Shown: positions 1-5,327 of the stretch, piece by piece
Numbering within the stretch: the stretch's first letter is position 1
Layout of the letters: every line of letters begins with the position of its first letter
DNA from: Anaerolineae bacterium
Lineage (GTDB): Bacteria; Chloroflexota; Anaerolineae; UBA1429
Length of the DNA stretch: 9,171 nt
Direction of reading: 5' to 3'
Assembly: GCA_007123335.1 (NCBI GenBank)
Contig: SKLG01000564.1
Coordinates: 1 to 9,171 of the forward strand
Made by a program: the position numbers and the translations under genes
Notes under the pieces: model-generated
Told to the model about the DNA's origin: nothing
What the model saw: the letters and a program-made list of their open reading frames with translations, nothing else
Database searches by the model: none

Positions 1-689
1 ACCGCAGCGTGCCCTATTTCAAGACCCACGCGAACAAGATGAACGACGCCATCGAGACCGTGGGCCGCTATCGCGATGCCGTGGGCGACGAGGTGGACCT
101 GTGCATCGAGATTCACCGCCGGCTGACGCCCCACGAGGCCATCGTGCTGGCGCGGGGCATCGAGCCCTATCGCCCCTTTTTCTACGAGGACCCCATTCTG
201 CCCGACAACCTGGACGAGATGGCCCTGGTGGCCCAGCATATCGCCATCCCCATCGCCACCGGCGAACGGCTGCACTCCATCTGGGAGTTTGACATGTTGC
301 TGAGTCGCGGCGCGGTGCAATATGTGCGCCCCGATGTCTGCCTCGTCGGCGGGCTGAGCCACGCGAAAAAGATCGCCGCGCTGGCCGAGGCCAAGCATGT
401 CGGCGTGGTGCCCCACAACCCGCTGAGCCCGGTGAGCACCGCCGCCTGCATCCAGTTGGCGGCGTGCATCCCCAACTTTGCCCTGCAGGAATACCCCAAG
501 GGCGAGCACGAGGCGCCCAAGAACGAGATCGTCAAGAGCGTCCTCGAGTTGCAGGATGGCTATCTCCTCATCCCCGACGCCCCCGGCATCGGCGTCGAGC
601 TGGCCGAGGACGCCGCCGAGCGCTACCCCTACAAGCCGAGGGAGGTGCACACCCGGCTGCACGCCGACGGCTCGGTGGTGGATCAATAG
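1..689 (+). CDS. Enolase-superfamily dehydratase (mandelate racemase/muconate lactonizing family), 5' partial
   Basis: C-terminal part of a sugar-acid dehydratase-like enzyme. The frame is open from the window edge (codons in phase with base 3), so the true start and capping domain lie upstream. Enolase-superfamily members abstract the proton alpha to a carboxylate and use Mg2+. Counting from the GTG at 9, the (beta/alpha)8-barrel ligands are E34 (EIH), E60 (FYEDP) and E86 (ATGER), with H36 and H136 (VVPHNP) as probable acid/base residues and D109 (RPD) as the partner of H136. The 26, 26 and 50 residue spacings match the superfamily. The His two residues after the first ligand is the arrangement seen in D-galactonate and D-mannonate dehydratases. 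The first ligand is Glu where Asp is usual, which may be normal for this subfamily. The gene lies 27 bp upstream of a second family member, so they are probably cotranscribed. The family is secure; the substrate is unknown. Confidence 0.9.
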   Translation, partial: RSVPYFKTHANKMNDAIETVGRYRDAVGDEVDLCIEIHRRLTPHEAIVLARGIEPYRPFFYEDPILPDNLDEMALVAQHIAIPIATGERLHSIWEFDMLLSRGAVQYVRPDVCLVGGLSHAKKIAALAEAKHVGVVPHNPLSPVSTAACIQLAACIPNFALQEYPKGEHEAPKNEIVKSVLELQDGYLLIPDAPGIGVELAEDAAERYPYKPREVHTRLHADGSVVDQ

Positions 690-716
690 AACGCGACATC
701 ACAAAAAGGAGAGACG

Positions 717-1808
717 ATGATCATCACGCGCATCGAGAGCTACAGCGATCAGAACGTGGGCATGGTCTGTGTCGTGGCTGACGACGGCAGCGAGGGCTGG
801 GGCCAGGTATCCACCTTTAACGCCGACATCACCTGTGAAGTGCTGCATCGCCAGGTGGCACCCATCGCCCTGGGCAGCGACGCCTTGGACCTGGAGAGCC
901 TGAGCGATCGCGTCATCGAGGGCACCTACAAGTTCCCCGGCAGCTATGTCTGCCGCGCCCTCACCGGCGTGGACACGGCCCTCTGGGACCTGCGCGGCAA
1001 GCTGGAGGGCAAGGGGGTGTGCGAGCTGCTGGGCGGCGCGCCGGTCAAACTCGCGCCCTATGGCTCGTCCATGAGCCGCGACATCACCCCCGAGGACGAG
1101 GCCAATCGCCTGGTGCGCCTGCGCGACGAGTTTGGCTTTACGGCGTATAAGATCCGCGTGGGCAAGGTGAACGGCCATGACGAGGACCAGTGGCCGGGGC
1201 GCACCGAGGCGCTGGTGCCCACGGTGCGCGAGGCGGTAGGCGACGACATCGCCCTCAAGGTGGACGGCAACAGTTGTTACACGCCCAAGCGGGCCATCGA
1301 GGTGGGGCGCATGTTGGAGCAGTATGGCGTGAGCCACTTTGAGGAGCCCTGCCCCTACTGGAAGCTCGACTGGACCCGCGAGGTGACCCGCTTCCTCGAT
1401 GTGCCGGTGGCCGGCGGCGAGCAGGACTATGACCTGGAGCAGTGGGCGCGGATGACCTGGGGCCGCGTCATGGACATCGCCCAGCCCGACGTCTGCTACA
1501 TCGGCGGGATCACCCGCGCGCGGCGCGCCTGCAAGATGGCCGAGGCGAACGGCATGCCCGTGGTGCCCCACTCGGCGAACCTCTCGCTGGTCACGCTCTT
1601 TACCATGCACCTGCTGGCGGGTATCCCCAACGCCGGGCCGCATTTCGAGTTCTCCATCGAGCGCACGCCCTGGACCGACGGCCTCTACAGCCCGCAACTG
1701 GTCGTCGAGGATGGCTGGGTGCAGATCCCTGAGGGTCCAGGCTGGGGCGTCGAGATCAACCCAGAGTGGCTGGCCAAGGCCGAGCGGCAGGTGAGCGAGA
1801 TCGAATAG
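717..1808 (+). CDS. Enolase-superfamily enzyme (mandelate racemase/muconate lactonizing family)
   Basis: A complete 363-residue cytoplasmic enzyme of usual family length, with an N-terminal capping domain (about 1-115) and a C-terminal barrel. Visible active-site residues are K145-I-R147 on barrel strand 2 (mandelate racemase has K-x-K), metal ligands D183 (VDGN), E209 (HFEEP) and E235 (GGEQ), and the D258 (QPD)/H285 (VVPHS) dyad. Unlike the upstream gene it has Asn, not His, two residues after the first ligand. The two are therefore different subfamilies rather than a recent duplication, and probably act on different sugar acids or on successive steps. The ATG is set by an AAAGGAG Shine-Dalgarno sequence at 705-711 with a 5-base spacer. 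The gene follows the preceding dehydratase by 27 bp and is followed by a strong hairpin. Plausible roles are an acid-sugar dehydratase or racemase; the substrate cannot be read from the sequence. Confidence 0.92.
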   Translation: MIITRIESYSDQNVGMVCVVADDGSEGWGQVSTFNADITCEVLHRQVAPIALGSDALDLESLSDRVIEGTYKFPGSYVCRALTGVDTALWDLRGKLEGKGVCELLGGAPVKLAPYGSSMSRDITPEDEANRLVRLRDEFGFTAYKIRVGKVNGHDEDQWPGRTEALVPTVREAVGDDIALKVDGNSCYTPKRAIEVGRMLEQYGVSHFEEPCPYWKLDWTREVTRFLDVPVAGGEQDYDLEQWARMTWGRVMDIAQPDVCYIGGITRARRACKMAEANGMPVVPHSANLSLVTLFTMHLLAGIPNAGPHFEFSIERTPWTDGLYSPQLVVEDGWVQIPEGPGWGVEINPEWLAKAERQVSEIE

Positions 1809-1818
1809 CCTGGATAGC

Positions 1819-1847
1819 GCCCTGCGGGGTCCAACGCCCCGCAGGGC
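1819..1847 (+). terminator. Intercistronic 11-bp hairpin, probable terminator or attenuator
   Basis: GCCCTGCGGGG (1819-1829) and its exact reverse complement (1837-1847) form an 11-bp perfect stem with a 7-base loop, starting 10 bp after the stop of the enolase-superfamily gene. No T-run follows. It may be a U-independent terminator, an mRNA-stabilising 3' structure, or a partial attenuator before the acetyltransferase gene, whose Shine-Dalgarno sequence begins 9 bases later. Confidence 0.6.
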
Positions 1848-1868
1848 CACCCATGGGGAGGATCACCG

Positions 1869-2426
1869 ATGGCCCAACGTCCAACGCTAGAGACGGCGCG
1901 GCTCGTGCTGCGTCCCTTTTCCCTCGATGACGCCGCCGACGTGCAACGCATGGCCGGCGCGCCGGAGGTGGCCGACACCACGCTGAACATCCCCCATCCC
2001 TACGAGGACGGCATGGCCGAGGCCTGGATCGGCACGCATCAGACGCGCTTTGACGCCGGCGAGGGGGTGGTGCTGGCCATCACGTTGCGCGACACGTCGG
2101 CGCTCATCGGCTGCATCGGCCTGGAGATCACCAAGCGCCACCGACGCGCCGAAATGGGCTACTGGGTCGGCGTGCCTTACTGGGGTCAGGGCTATTGCAC
2201 CGAGGCGGCCCAGGCGGTGATCGCCTATGGCTTTGGCGAGCTGGACCTGCACAAGATCGTGGCCACGCACCTGGTGCGCAACCCCGCCTCGGGCCGCGTG
2301 ATGCAAAAGGCGGGGATGGAACGCGAGGGCCTCATGCGCCAGCACGTGTTCAACGGCGAGCGCTTTGAGGATTTGGTGATGTATGGGCTGCTGCGGGAGG
2401 AGTGGGAGACGACGCGGGCCGACTAG
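1869..2426 (+). CDS. GNAT-family N-acetyltransferase, RimJ/RimL type (Acetyltransf_3)
   Basis: A 185-residue acetyl-CoA-dependent acetyltransferase, normal for the RimJ/RimL branch, which acetylates N-termini of ribosomal proteins or free amino groups on small molecules. The N-terminus (LETARLVLRPFSLDDA, residues 7-22) is the standard opening of this branch. The acetyl-CoA loop is at Y104-W-G-Q-G-Y109 followed by TEA, and the C-terminal motif is N138-P-A-S with the usual K-A-G (147-149). No signal or membrane segment is seen, so it is cytoplasmic. The ATG at 1869 is chosen because GGGAGG at 1856-1861 sits 7 bases upstream. It lies 60 bp after the dehydratase gene and may be read through or separately transcribed, given the hairpin between them. 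The acceptor substrate is unknown; these genes are often annotated too specifically as ribosomal-protein acetylases. Confidence 0.93.
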   Translation: MAQRPTLETARLVLRPFSLDDAADVQRMAGAPEVADTTLNIPHPYEDGMAEAWIGTHQTRFDAGEGVVLAITLRDTSALIGCIGLEITKRHRRAEMGYWVGVPYWGQGYCTEAAQAVIAYGFGELDLHKIVATHLVRNPASGRVMQKAGMEREGLMRQHVFNGERFEDLVMYGLLREEWETTRAD

Positions 2427-2458
2427 CTCGTGCTCGCGTCTTTGCGCTGAGCACGAGC
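2426..2458. terminator. Hairpin between convergent genes, probable bidirectional terminator
   Basis: GCTCGTGCTC (2426-2435) pairs perfectly with 2449-2458, and an inner GCG/CGC (2436-2438 with 2445-2447) can extend the helix around a bulged T at 2448. It starts at the last base of the acetyltransferase stop codon and ends 4 bp before the stop codon of the opposing AbrB gene, so it is well placed to end both transcripts. No clear T-run flanks either side. Confidence 0.6.
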
Positions 2459-2462
2459 CGCA

Positions 2463-2723
2463 TTATCGATCCTGAGACGTCTCATGTATACGTCTGTGCG
2501 TCCGTTGTTCGCGCACATCCCGCCGAACCGCGTGAAAATCTTGCGGCTCACTCACTGCCACCATCCCTCGTAGATCGAATAAGGTCTTGTTCATCGGTTG
2601 CAGCACGAGATGATCGCCACGTTGCATAACAATGACGCGATCACCATCCTCGATGCCCAACGAATCGCGGATCTGTTTGGGGATGGTGATTCGCCCCTTG
2701 CGCCCAACCCGGCTGATGATCAT
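2463..2723 (-). CDS. AbrB/MazE/SpoVT-fold DNA-binding protein, VapB-type antitoxin-like, no toxin partner
   Basis: An 86-residue protein with an N-terminal swapped-hairpin AbrB domain (about 2-45). The core is V6-G-R-K-G-R-I-T-I-P15, then I24-E-D-G-D-R-V30, which form the DNA-binding face. After it comes a segment around residues 47-70 (TLFDLRG, then EPQDF and an Arg-rich helix) of the kind that antitoxins of this family use to bind VapC-type PIN toxins. I chose the ATG at 2723 because AAGGAG lies just upstream on the minus strand. An in-frame ATG 14 codons earlier would add unconserved sequence and lacks such a site. Downstream lies only the convergent acetyltransferase, and upstream the thioredoxin-like gene, so no toxin is adjacent. 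It is either an orphan antitoxin remnant or a stand-alone regulator. The C-terminal tail (about 72-86, rich in R, H and Q) may be degenerate. Confidence 0.85.
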   Translation of the reverse strand: MIISRVGRKGRITIPKQIRDSLGIEDGDRVIVMQRGDHLVLQPMNKTLFDLRGMVAVSEPQDFHAVRRDVREQRTHRRIHETSQDR

Positions 2724-2838
2724 GGACAGCTCTCCTTCTAACGAGCATGATCTCATGCCACCCAATAATCACTCTGGCCATGTATATCAGTAGCATCGCA
2801 TGGCTACCCTTTGGAGCAACGTCCTGAAGGGAGCGTCC

Positions 2839-3666
2839 CTATTGCCCCGCCATCATCACCAACGGAACAAACACCACCCCCTCAGGCTCGGCGACGTCCA
2901 GCGTCCCCAGCGCCGCCTGCAACATGTCGTACGGCCCCGTGTTGCCGCCCGGACGATAATCCACCAGCGCCACGACGCGGACCTGACTCCAATCCTGCAC
3001 GGTAAGGGCGCCCGTCTCCAGGCTAAAGGTGCGCGTCGCCCCCGGCGGCAGCGCCTCTTCCACAGCCGTCCACGCGGCGCCGCGCACATAGCGGCCCGTC
3101 CACAACACGCGGGCATGCTCATAGACCAGGATGTGGACCGTCGCGCCGTTGGTCGGTGAGAGCGTGGCGGGCGCGTCGCCCGCGGCGCTGCCGTTGGTCA
3201 CGGTGACCTCCGCCTGGACGCGCCCCTCCACCTGCCGGTAGCGGGCGCTCACCTCGGCCTGAGCGGGCCTGGCCAACGCAGTCTGTACCATCTGGCGATA
3301 GAGTGCCTGAAAGTCGGCGTTGCCGGAGGCAACCTCTTGGCCACTATCCACCATGGCCAGCGGGTAGTAGGCTTGCCCACCGGCGAACCCTGCCCAGAAG
3401 CGGCTCACCCGCTCGCCCGCGGCTGAGGTATAGCGTTGCTCCAGAAACAACACCGGTTGTCCGGCAAACTCTTTGGCCAGCGCATCCACCGCCCGACCGG
3501 CGGTACTGCAAGGGCCTCAAGTTGACGCTGAGGGCAAAAACTCGAATACCACCAGCCGCTGTAGGTTTGCCGTTTCCCCAACCGTCTCGGGCGGAGCCGC
3601 CGAGGCCAACGGTGCGGCGCTGCATACCATCACCAGACACAGACCCAACAAAAGATAACGAAGCAT
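2839..3666 (-). CDS. Secreted thioredoxin-like protein, predicted selenoprotein with U-G-P-C active site (in-frame UGA)
   Basis: Read on the minus strand, ATG at 3666 opens a frame that ends at TAG (2841-2839) and is broken once, by TGA at 3519-3517 (codon 50). Residues 1-23 are a signal peptide (MLRYLLLGLCLVMV, then a small-residue ASA site); there is no lipobox. Then come a beta strand (about 38-45), STUGPCSTAG with U50 and C53, a helix (about 54-68), a PVLFLE strand and a probable cis-Pro region (YYPL, P102). This is a thioredoxin fold with Sec in place of the first CGPC cysteine. From about 134 on there is a beta-rich C-terminal domain of unknown role, ending in VFVPLV. C53 is the only cysteine in the mature chain, so U50 is its only possible partner. 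AGGAGGTGA lies 3 bases before the ATG. Total length is 275 residues including Sec. The alternative is a pseudogene from a TGC/TGT-to-TGA mutation, which the SECIS-like hairpin and intact downstream frame argue against. Confidence 0.8.
3481..3519 (-). promoter_or_regulatory. Bacterial SECIS-like element downstream of the in-frame UGA
   Basis: The UGA is at 3519-3517. On the minus strand ACCGCC (3504-3499) pairs exactly with GGCGGU (3493-3488), leaving a 5-base apical loop GGUCG (3498-3494). A U-G wobble extends this helix, and after a small internal loop UGCA (3510-3507) pairs with UGCG (3484-3481). The loop starts 18 bases after the UGA. Bacterial SECIS elements lie within the coding sequence just after the UGA and present a GG/GU-bearing loop to SelB; E. 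coli fdhF has a comparable GGUCU loop. I see no clear counterpart of the fdhF bulged U. It was predicted by eye without folding energies. Confidence 0.7.
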
Positions 3667-3690
3667 AGGTCACCTCCTGTAGATCCTTCT

Positions 3691-3719
3691 ATTGTCGTTG
3701 CGCGGTTCCTGAACGTCAA
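3691..3719 (-). promoter_or_regulatory. Sigma70-type promoter of the thioredoxin-like selenoprotein gene
   Basis: On the minus strand the -35 is TTGACG (3719-3714, 5 of 6 to consensus), the spacer is exactly 17 bp, and the -10 is GACAAT (3696-3691, 4 of 6). Transcription would start near 3684, giving a leader of roughly 18 bases before the ATG at 3666 that contains the Shine-Dalgarno sequence AGGAGGTGA. Confidence 0.6.
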
Positions 3720-3735
3720 ATCACCTCCGATTTGA
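3716..3735. promoter_or_regulatory. Inverted repeat overlapping the -35 box, candidate operator
   Basis: TCAAATC (3716-3722) and GATTTGA (3729-3735) form a perfect 7-bp inverted repeat around the 6-base centre ACCTCC. One arm overlaps the -35 hexamer (3714-3719) of the minus-strand promoter, in the region between the divergent thioredoxin-like and nucleotidyltransferase genes. A dimeric repressor bound here would block the minus-strand promoter. The cognate regulator is not identified. Confidence 0.4.
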
Positions 3736-3779
3736 TCGGGCGTGTATCCCGTCGCTCTCGGCATGGCGCTGCTCCATTC

Positions 3780-3809
3780 TTGCCACACGAGCGCCCCAGA
3801 TTGTATCCA
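3780..3809 (+). promoter_or_regulatory. Weak candidate promoter for the nucleotidyltransferase operon
   Basis: TTGCCA (3780-3785) is a good -35 (5 of 6). After 18 bp, TATCCA (3804-3809) is a poor -10 (3 of 6). It is the best match I see upstream of the nucleotidyltransferase gene and would start transcription near 3816, but a match of this quality could occur by chance. Confidence 0.25.
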
Positions 3810-3827
3810 TGCTCGGTCCGTGGTACC

Positions 3828-4715
3828 ATGTCGCGCGGAGATGACGCTGGCCAACGCATACATCATCCACTGAAAGGAAGGCCCATCATCGCATCCGTAG
3901 GCGCGATTCGCCCCGCTATTCTGTTCGCTGGCCAATCAGACCCCACAGAGGGGCCCACGGCGCTGACCGTCGCTACCGGACAGCCTCGCAAGGCGCTGCT
4001 GCCCATTCGAGGCAGGCCTATGCTGAGCTATGTCGCCGAGGCGCTCTGCGCGTCGGGCTGCGTGGGGCGGCTTGTCGTCGTCGGTCTCTCGGCAGAGGAT
4101 GCGCCTGACCTATGTTGTGCCCTTCCGATCACCTACCTTCCTGACCGAGGCGCGATGATCGCCAACGCTCTGTCGGCCCTCGACGCCCTCGACACCGAGG
4201 ATCATGTTCTCTTTGCCAGCTCTGACATCCCCTTGCTCACCGCCGAGGCGGTGCGCGATTTCGTGGCCCGCGGCGAGGCCACCGGTGCCGATCTCTGCTA
4301 CCCAGCGGTGCGTCGTGAGGTCATGGAGGCAAGCTTTCCCGGTTCGGGACGCAGCTTCCGGCATCTCGTGGAGGGTGATCTGGCCGGCGGTGACCTCTTT
4401 TTTGCGCTGCCGGCTGTGCTGCGCAGGAATGCGGCGCTGGTGCAGAGTTTGTCGGCGAATCGCAAGGCGGCGTTGGGCCTGGCCAGGCTGCTGGGGCCCG
4501 GCATCCTGTTGCGCTTTGTATTCCGTCGGCTGCGCATCGTCGATCTGGAGCGCTGCGTCAGCATGATATTTGACTGCTCTTGTCGGGCGATCATCTCTCC
4601 CTACGCCGAGCTGGCCATGGACGTAGACCACCCCAAACACCTCGATGTGGTGTTGCGCGCCATGGACGAGCGTGACGGCATTGCCGACCATCAAGCCGGC
4701 AAGGAAGCGCCATGA
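3828..4715 (+). CDS. MobA-like NTP transferase (GT-A fold nucleotidyltransferase)
   Basis: About 295 residues if started at ATG 3828. Enzymes of this fold transfer a nucleotidyl group from an NTP to a sugar phosphate or similar acceptor. Numbering from 3828, the nucleotide-binding start is I31-L-F-A-G35 and continues to G51-Q-P-R-K55-A-L-L-P-I; R-G-R-P-M (61-65) completes the KALLPIxGxPM signature. A strand ends in S131-S-D133-I-P, where Asp is expected to bind metal, and a DVDHP motif (265-269) is the late acidic site. The usual AGG is AGQ here, so the phosphate loop is altered. The start is uncertain: ATG 3828 has no Shine-Dalgarno sequence, while an excellent AAAGGAAGG at 3873-3881 is followed only by ATC-ATC (3885-3890), which would give about 276 residues. 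The last base pair of codons overlaps the next gene as ATGA, implying translational coupling with the PAP2 phosphatase. The substrate is unknown. Confidence 0.82.
   Translation: MSRGDDAGQRIHHPLKGRPIIASVGAIRPAILFAGQSDPTEGPTALTVATGQPRKALLPIRGRPMLSYVAEALCASGCVGRLVVVGLSAEDAPDLCCALPITYLPDRGAMIANALSALDALDTEDHVLFASSDIPLLTAEAVRDFVARGEATGADLCYPAVRREVMEASFPGSGRSFRHLVEGDLAGGDLFFALPAVLRRNAALVQSLSANRKAALGLARLLGPGILLRFVFRRLRIVDLERCVSMIFDCSCRAIISPYAELAMDVDHPKHLDVVLRAMDERDGIADHQAGKEAP
3873..3890 (+). promoter_or_regulatory. Shine-Dalgarno sequence followed by ATC codons, possible non-canonical start
   Basis: AAAGGAAGG (3873-3881) has the same core as the site of the epimerase gene at 5311-5320, which is 7 bases before its ATG. 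At the matching distance here stand in-frame ATC codons at 3885 and 3888. No ATG, GTG or TTG occurs in frame between this site and the nucleotide-binding strand. Initiation at ATC is rare but possible; the site may instead be accidental. Confidence 0.35.
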
Positions 4716-5278
4716 GGCGGTGGCGAGGGCGCCTCTCGCCGGCACTGCGCCGGTTGGATCGACGCGTCTCGGCGCACTTTGCCAAAGCCGTCCATCGCAG
4801 CCCCTTTCTCAGGCATGTCGCCGTTCTGTTGGCCCATTCAGGCGATGGCGTGATCTGGTCTGCCGCCGCTGTAGGCGCGTTCTTGGGGCTTTCTCAAGAA
4901 CGCCAGCCCATACTCTACGCTGCCATCGCCATGCTCCTGGCCGCGCTGCTGGTTTGGGGGTGCAAGATGATCTTCCGCCGCCAGCGGCCCTCGCCCATCT
5001 CACCAAACATGGTGTACATGGTGCCTAGACACGATCCCTTTTCCTTTCCGTCCGGTCATGCCGCTCGAGTGGCCTCTATCGCCGCCAGCGCCCACCTCTT
5101 TCCAGATCTGCCGGGGTTGGGTGCTCTGCGCTGGCCGCTTGTGGCCTGGGCGGCGGGTGTCTGTTGGGCGCGGGTCTCGTTGTCGGTGCATTATGTGCTG
5201 GATGTTGTCGTTGGCGTAGGCGTTGGCTTGCTTGCCGTGGCTCTCAGCTCTATCCTGCGAAGCGTGGTGAGTTGCTGA
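4712..5278 (+). CDS. PAP2-superfamily membrane phosphatase
   Basis: A 188-residue integral membrane phosphatase with all three PAP2 signature motifs: K85-x6-R92-P93, P113-S-G-H116 and R154-x5-H160-x3-D164. H160 would be the phosphorylated nucleophile, assisted by H116 and D164. Hydrophobic segments lie near 36-60, 66-84, 120-132, 141-153 and 161-182. Family members dephosphorylate lipid phosphates such as undecaprenyl diphosphate, phosphatidate or phosphatidylglycerophosphate on the outer face of the membrane. The ATG at 4712 overlaps the preceding stop as ATGA and has AAGGA at 4701-4705. Tight coupling to a nucleotidyltransferase, with a sugar-nucleotide epimerase following after 49 bp, suggests recycling or trimming of a lipid carrier in glycoconjugate or glycolipid synthesis. 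The exact substrate cannot be decided. Confidence 0.92.
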   Translation: MRRWRGRLSPALRRLDRRVSAHFAKAVHRSPFLRHVAVLLAHSGDGVIWSAAAVGAFLGLSQERQPILYAAIAMLLAALLVWGCKMIFRRQRPSPISPNMVYMVPRHDPFSFPSGHAARVASIAASAHLFPDLPGLGALRWPLVAWAAGVCWARVSLSVHYVLDVVVGVGVGLLAVALSSILRSVVSC

Positions 5279-5327
5279 TGGGGTACAGCGGGGATATGGA
5301 CCCAACAGGCAAAGGAAGGACCAACCC

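Noticed and set aside
699..1850. Long minus-strand open frame opposite the second enolase-superfamily gene
   Set aside because: It is antisense to a gene with complete catalytic motifs, is rich in A, G, R, H and L, shows no domain, and is explained by GC-rich codon usage.
2724..2838. Search for a terminator or promoter between the thioredoxin-like and AbrB genes
   Set aside because: Only short pairings are visible: AGGGA/TCCCT at 2828-2840 and GTAGC/GCTAC at 2790-2807. There is no convincing -35/-10 pair for the minus strand, so nothing is annotated there.
2839..3489. Treating the thioredoxin-like region as a separate 216-residue gene starting at GTG 3489
   Set aside because: That start has no Shine-Dalgarno sequence, lies inside the conserved active-site helix, and would remove the signal peptide and redox motif that are present in the same frame upstream of the TGA.
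3622..3666. Lipoprotein signal for the thioredoxin-like protein (Cys10 or Cys15 in the signal region)
   Set aside because: The residues before both cysteines do not form a lipobox, and a typical signal-peptidase I site (ASA-A) follows. Simple secretion is more likely.
3344..3673. Minus-strand frame (109 codons, begins MTYASLSF) overlapping the start of the thioredoxin-like gene in another frame
   Set aside because: Its translation has no recognisable domain and is low-complexity in G and R. The neighbouring frame carries a signal peptide, a ribosome-binding site and the thioredoxin fold across the TGA.
4110..4745. Minus-strand open frame opposite the nucleotidyltransferase gene
   Set aside because: It has no domain or ribosome-binding site and lies opposite a coding frame with nucleotide-binding and metal motifs.
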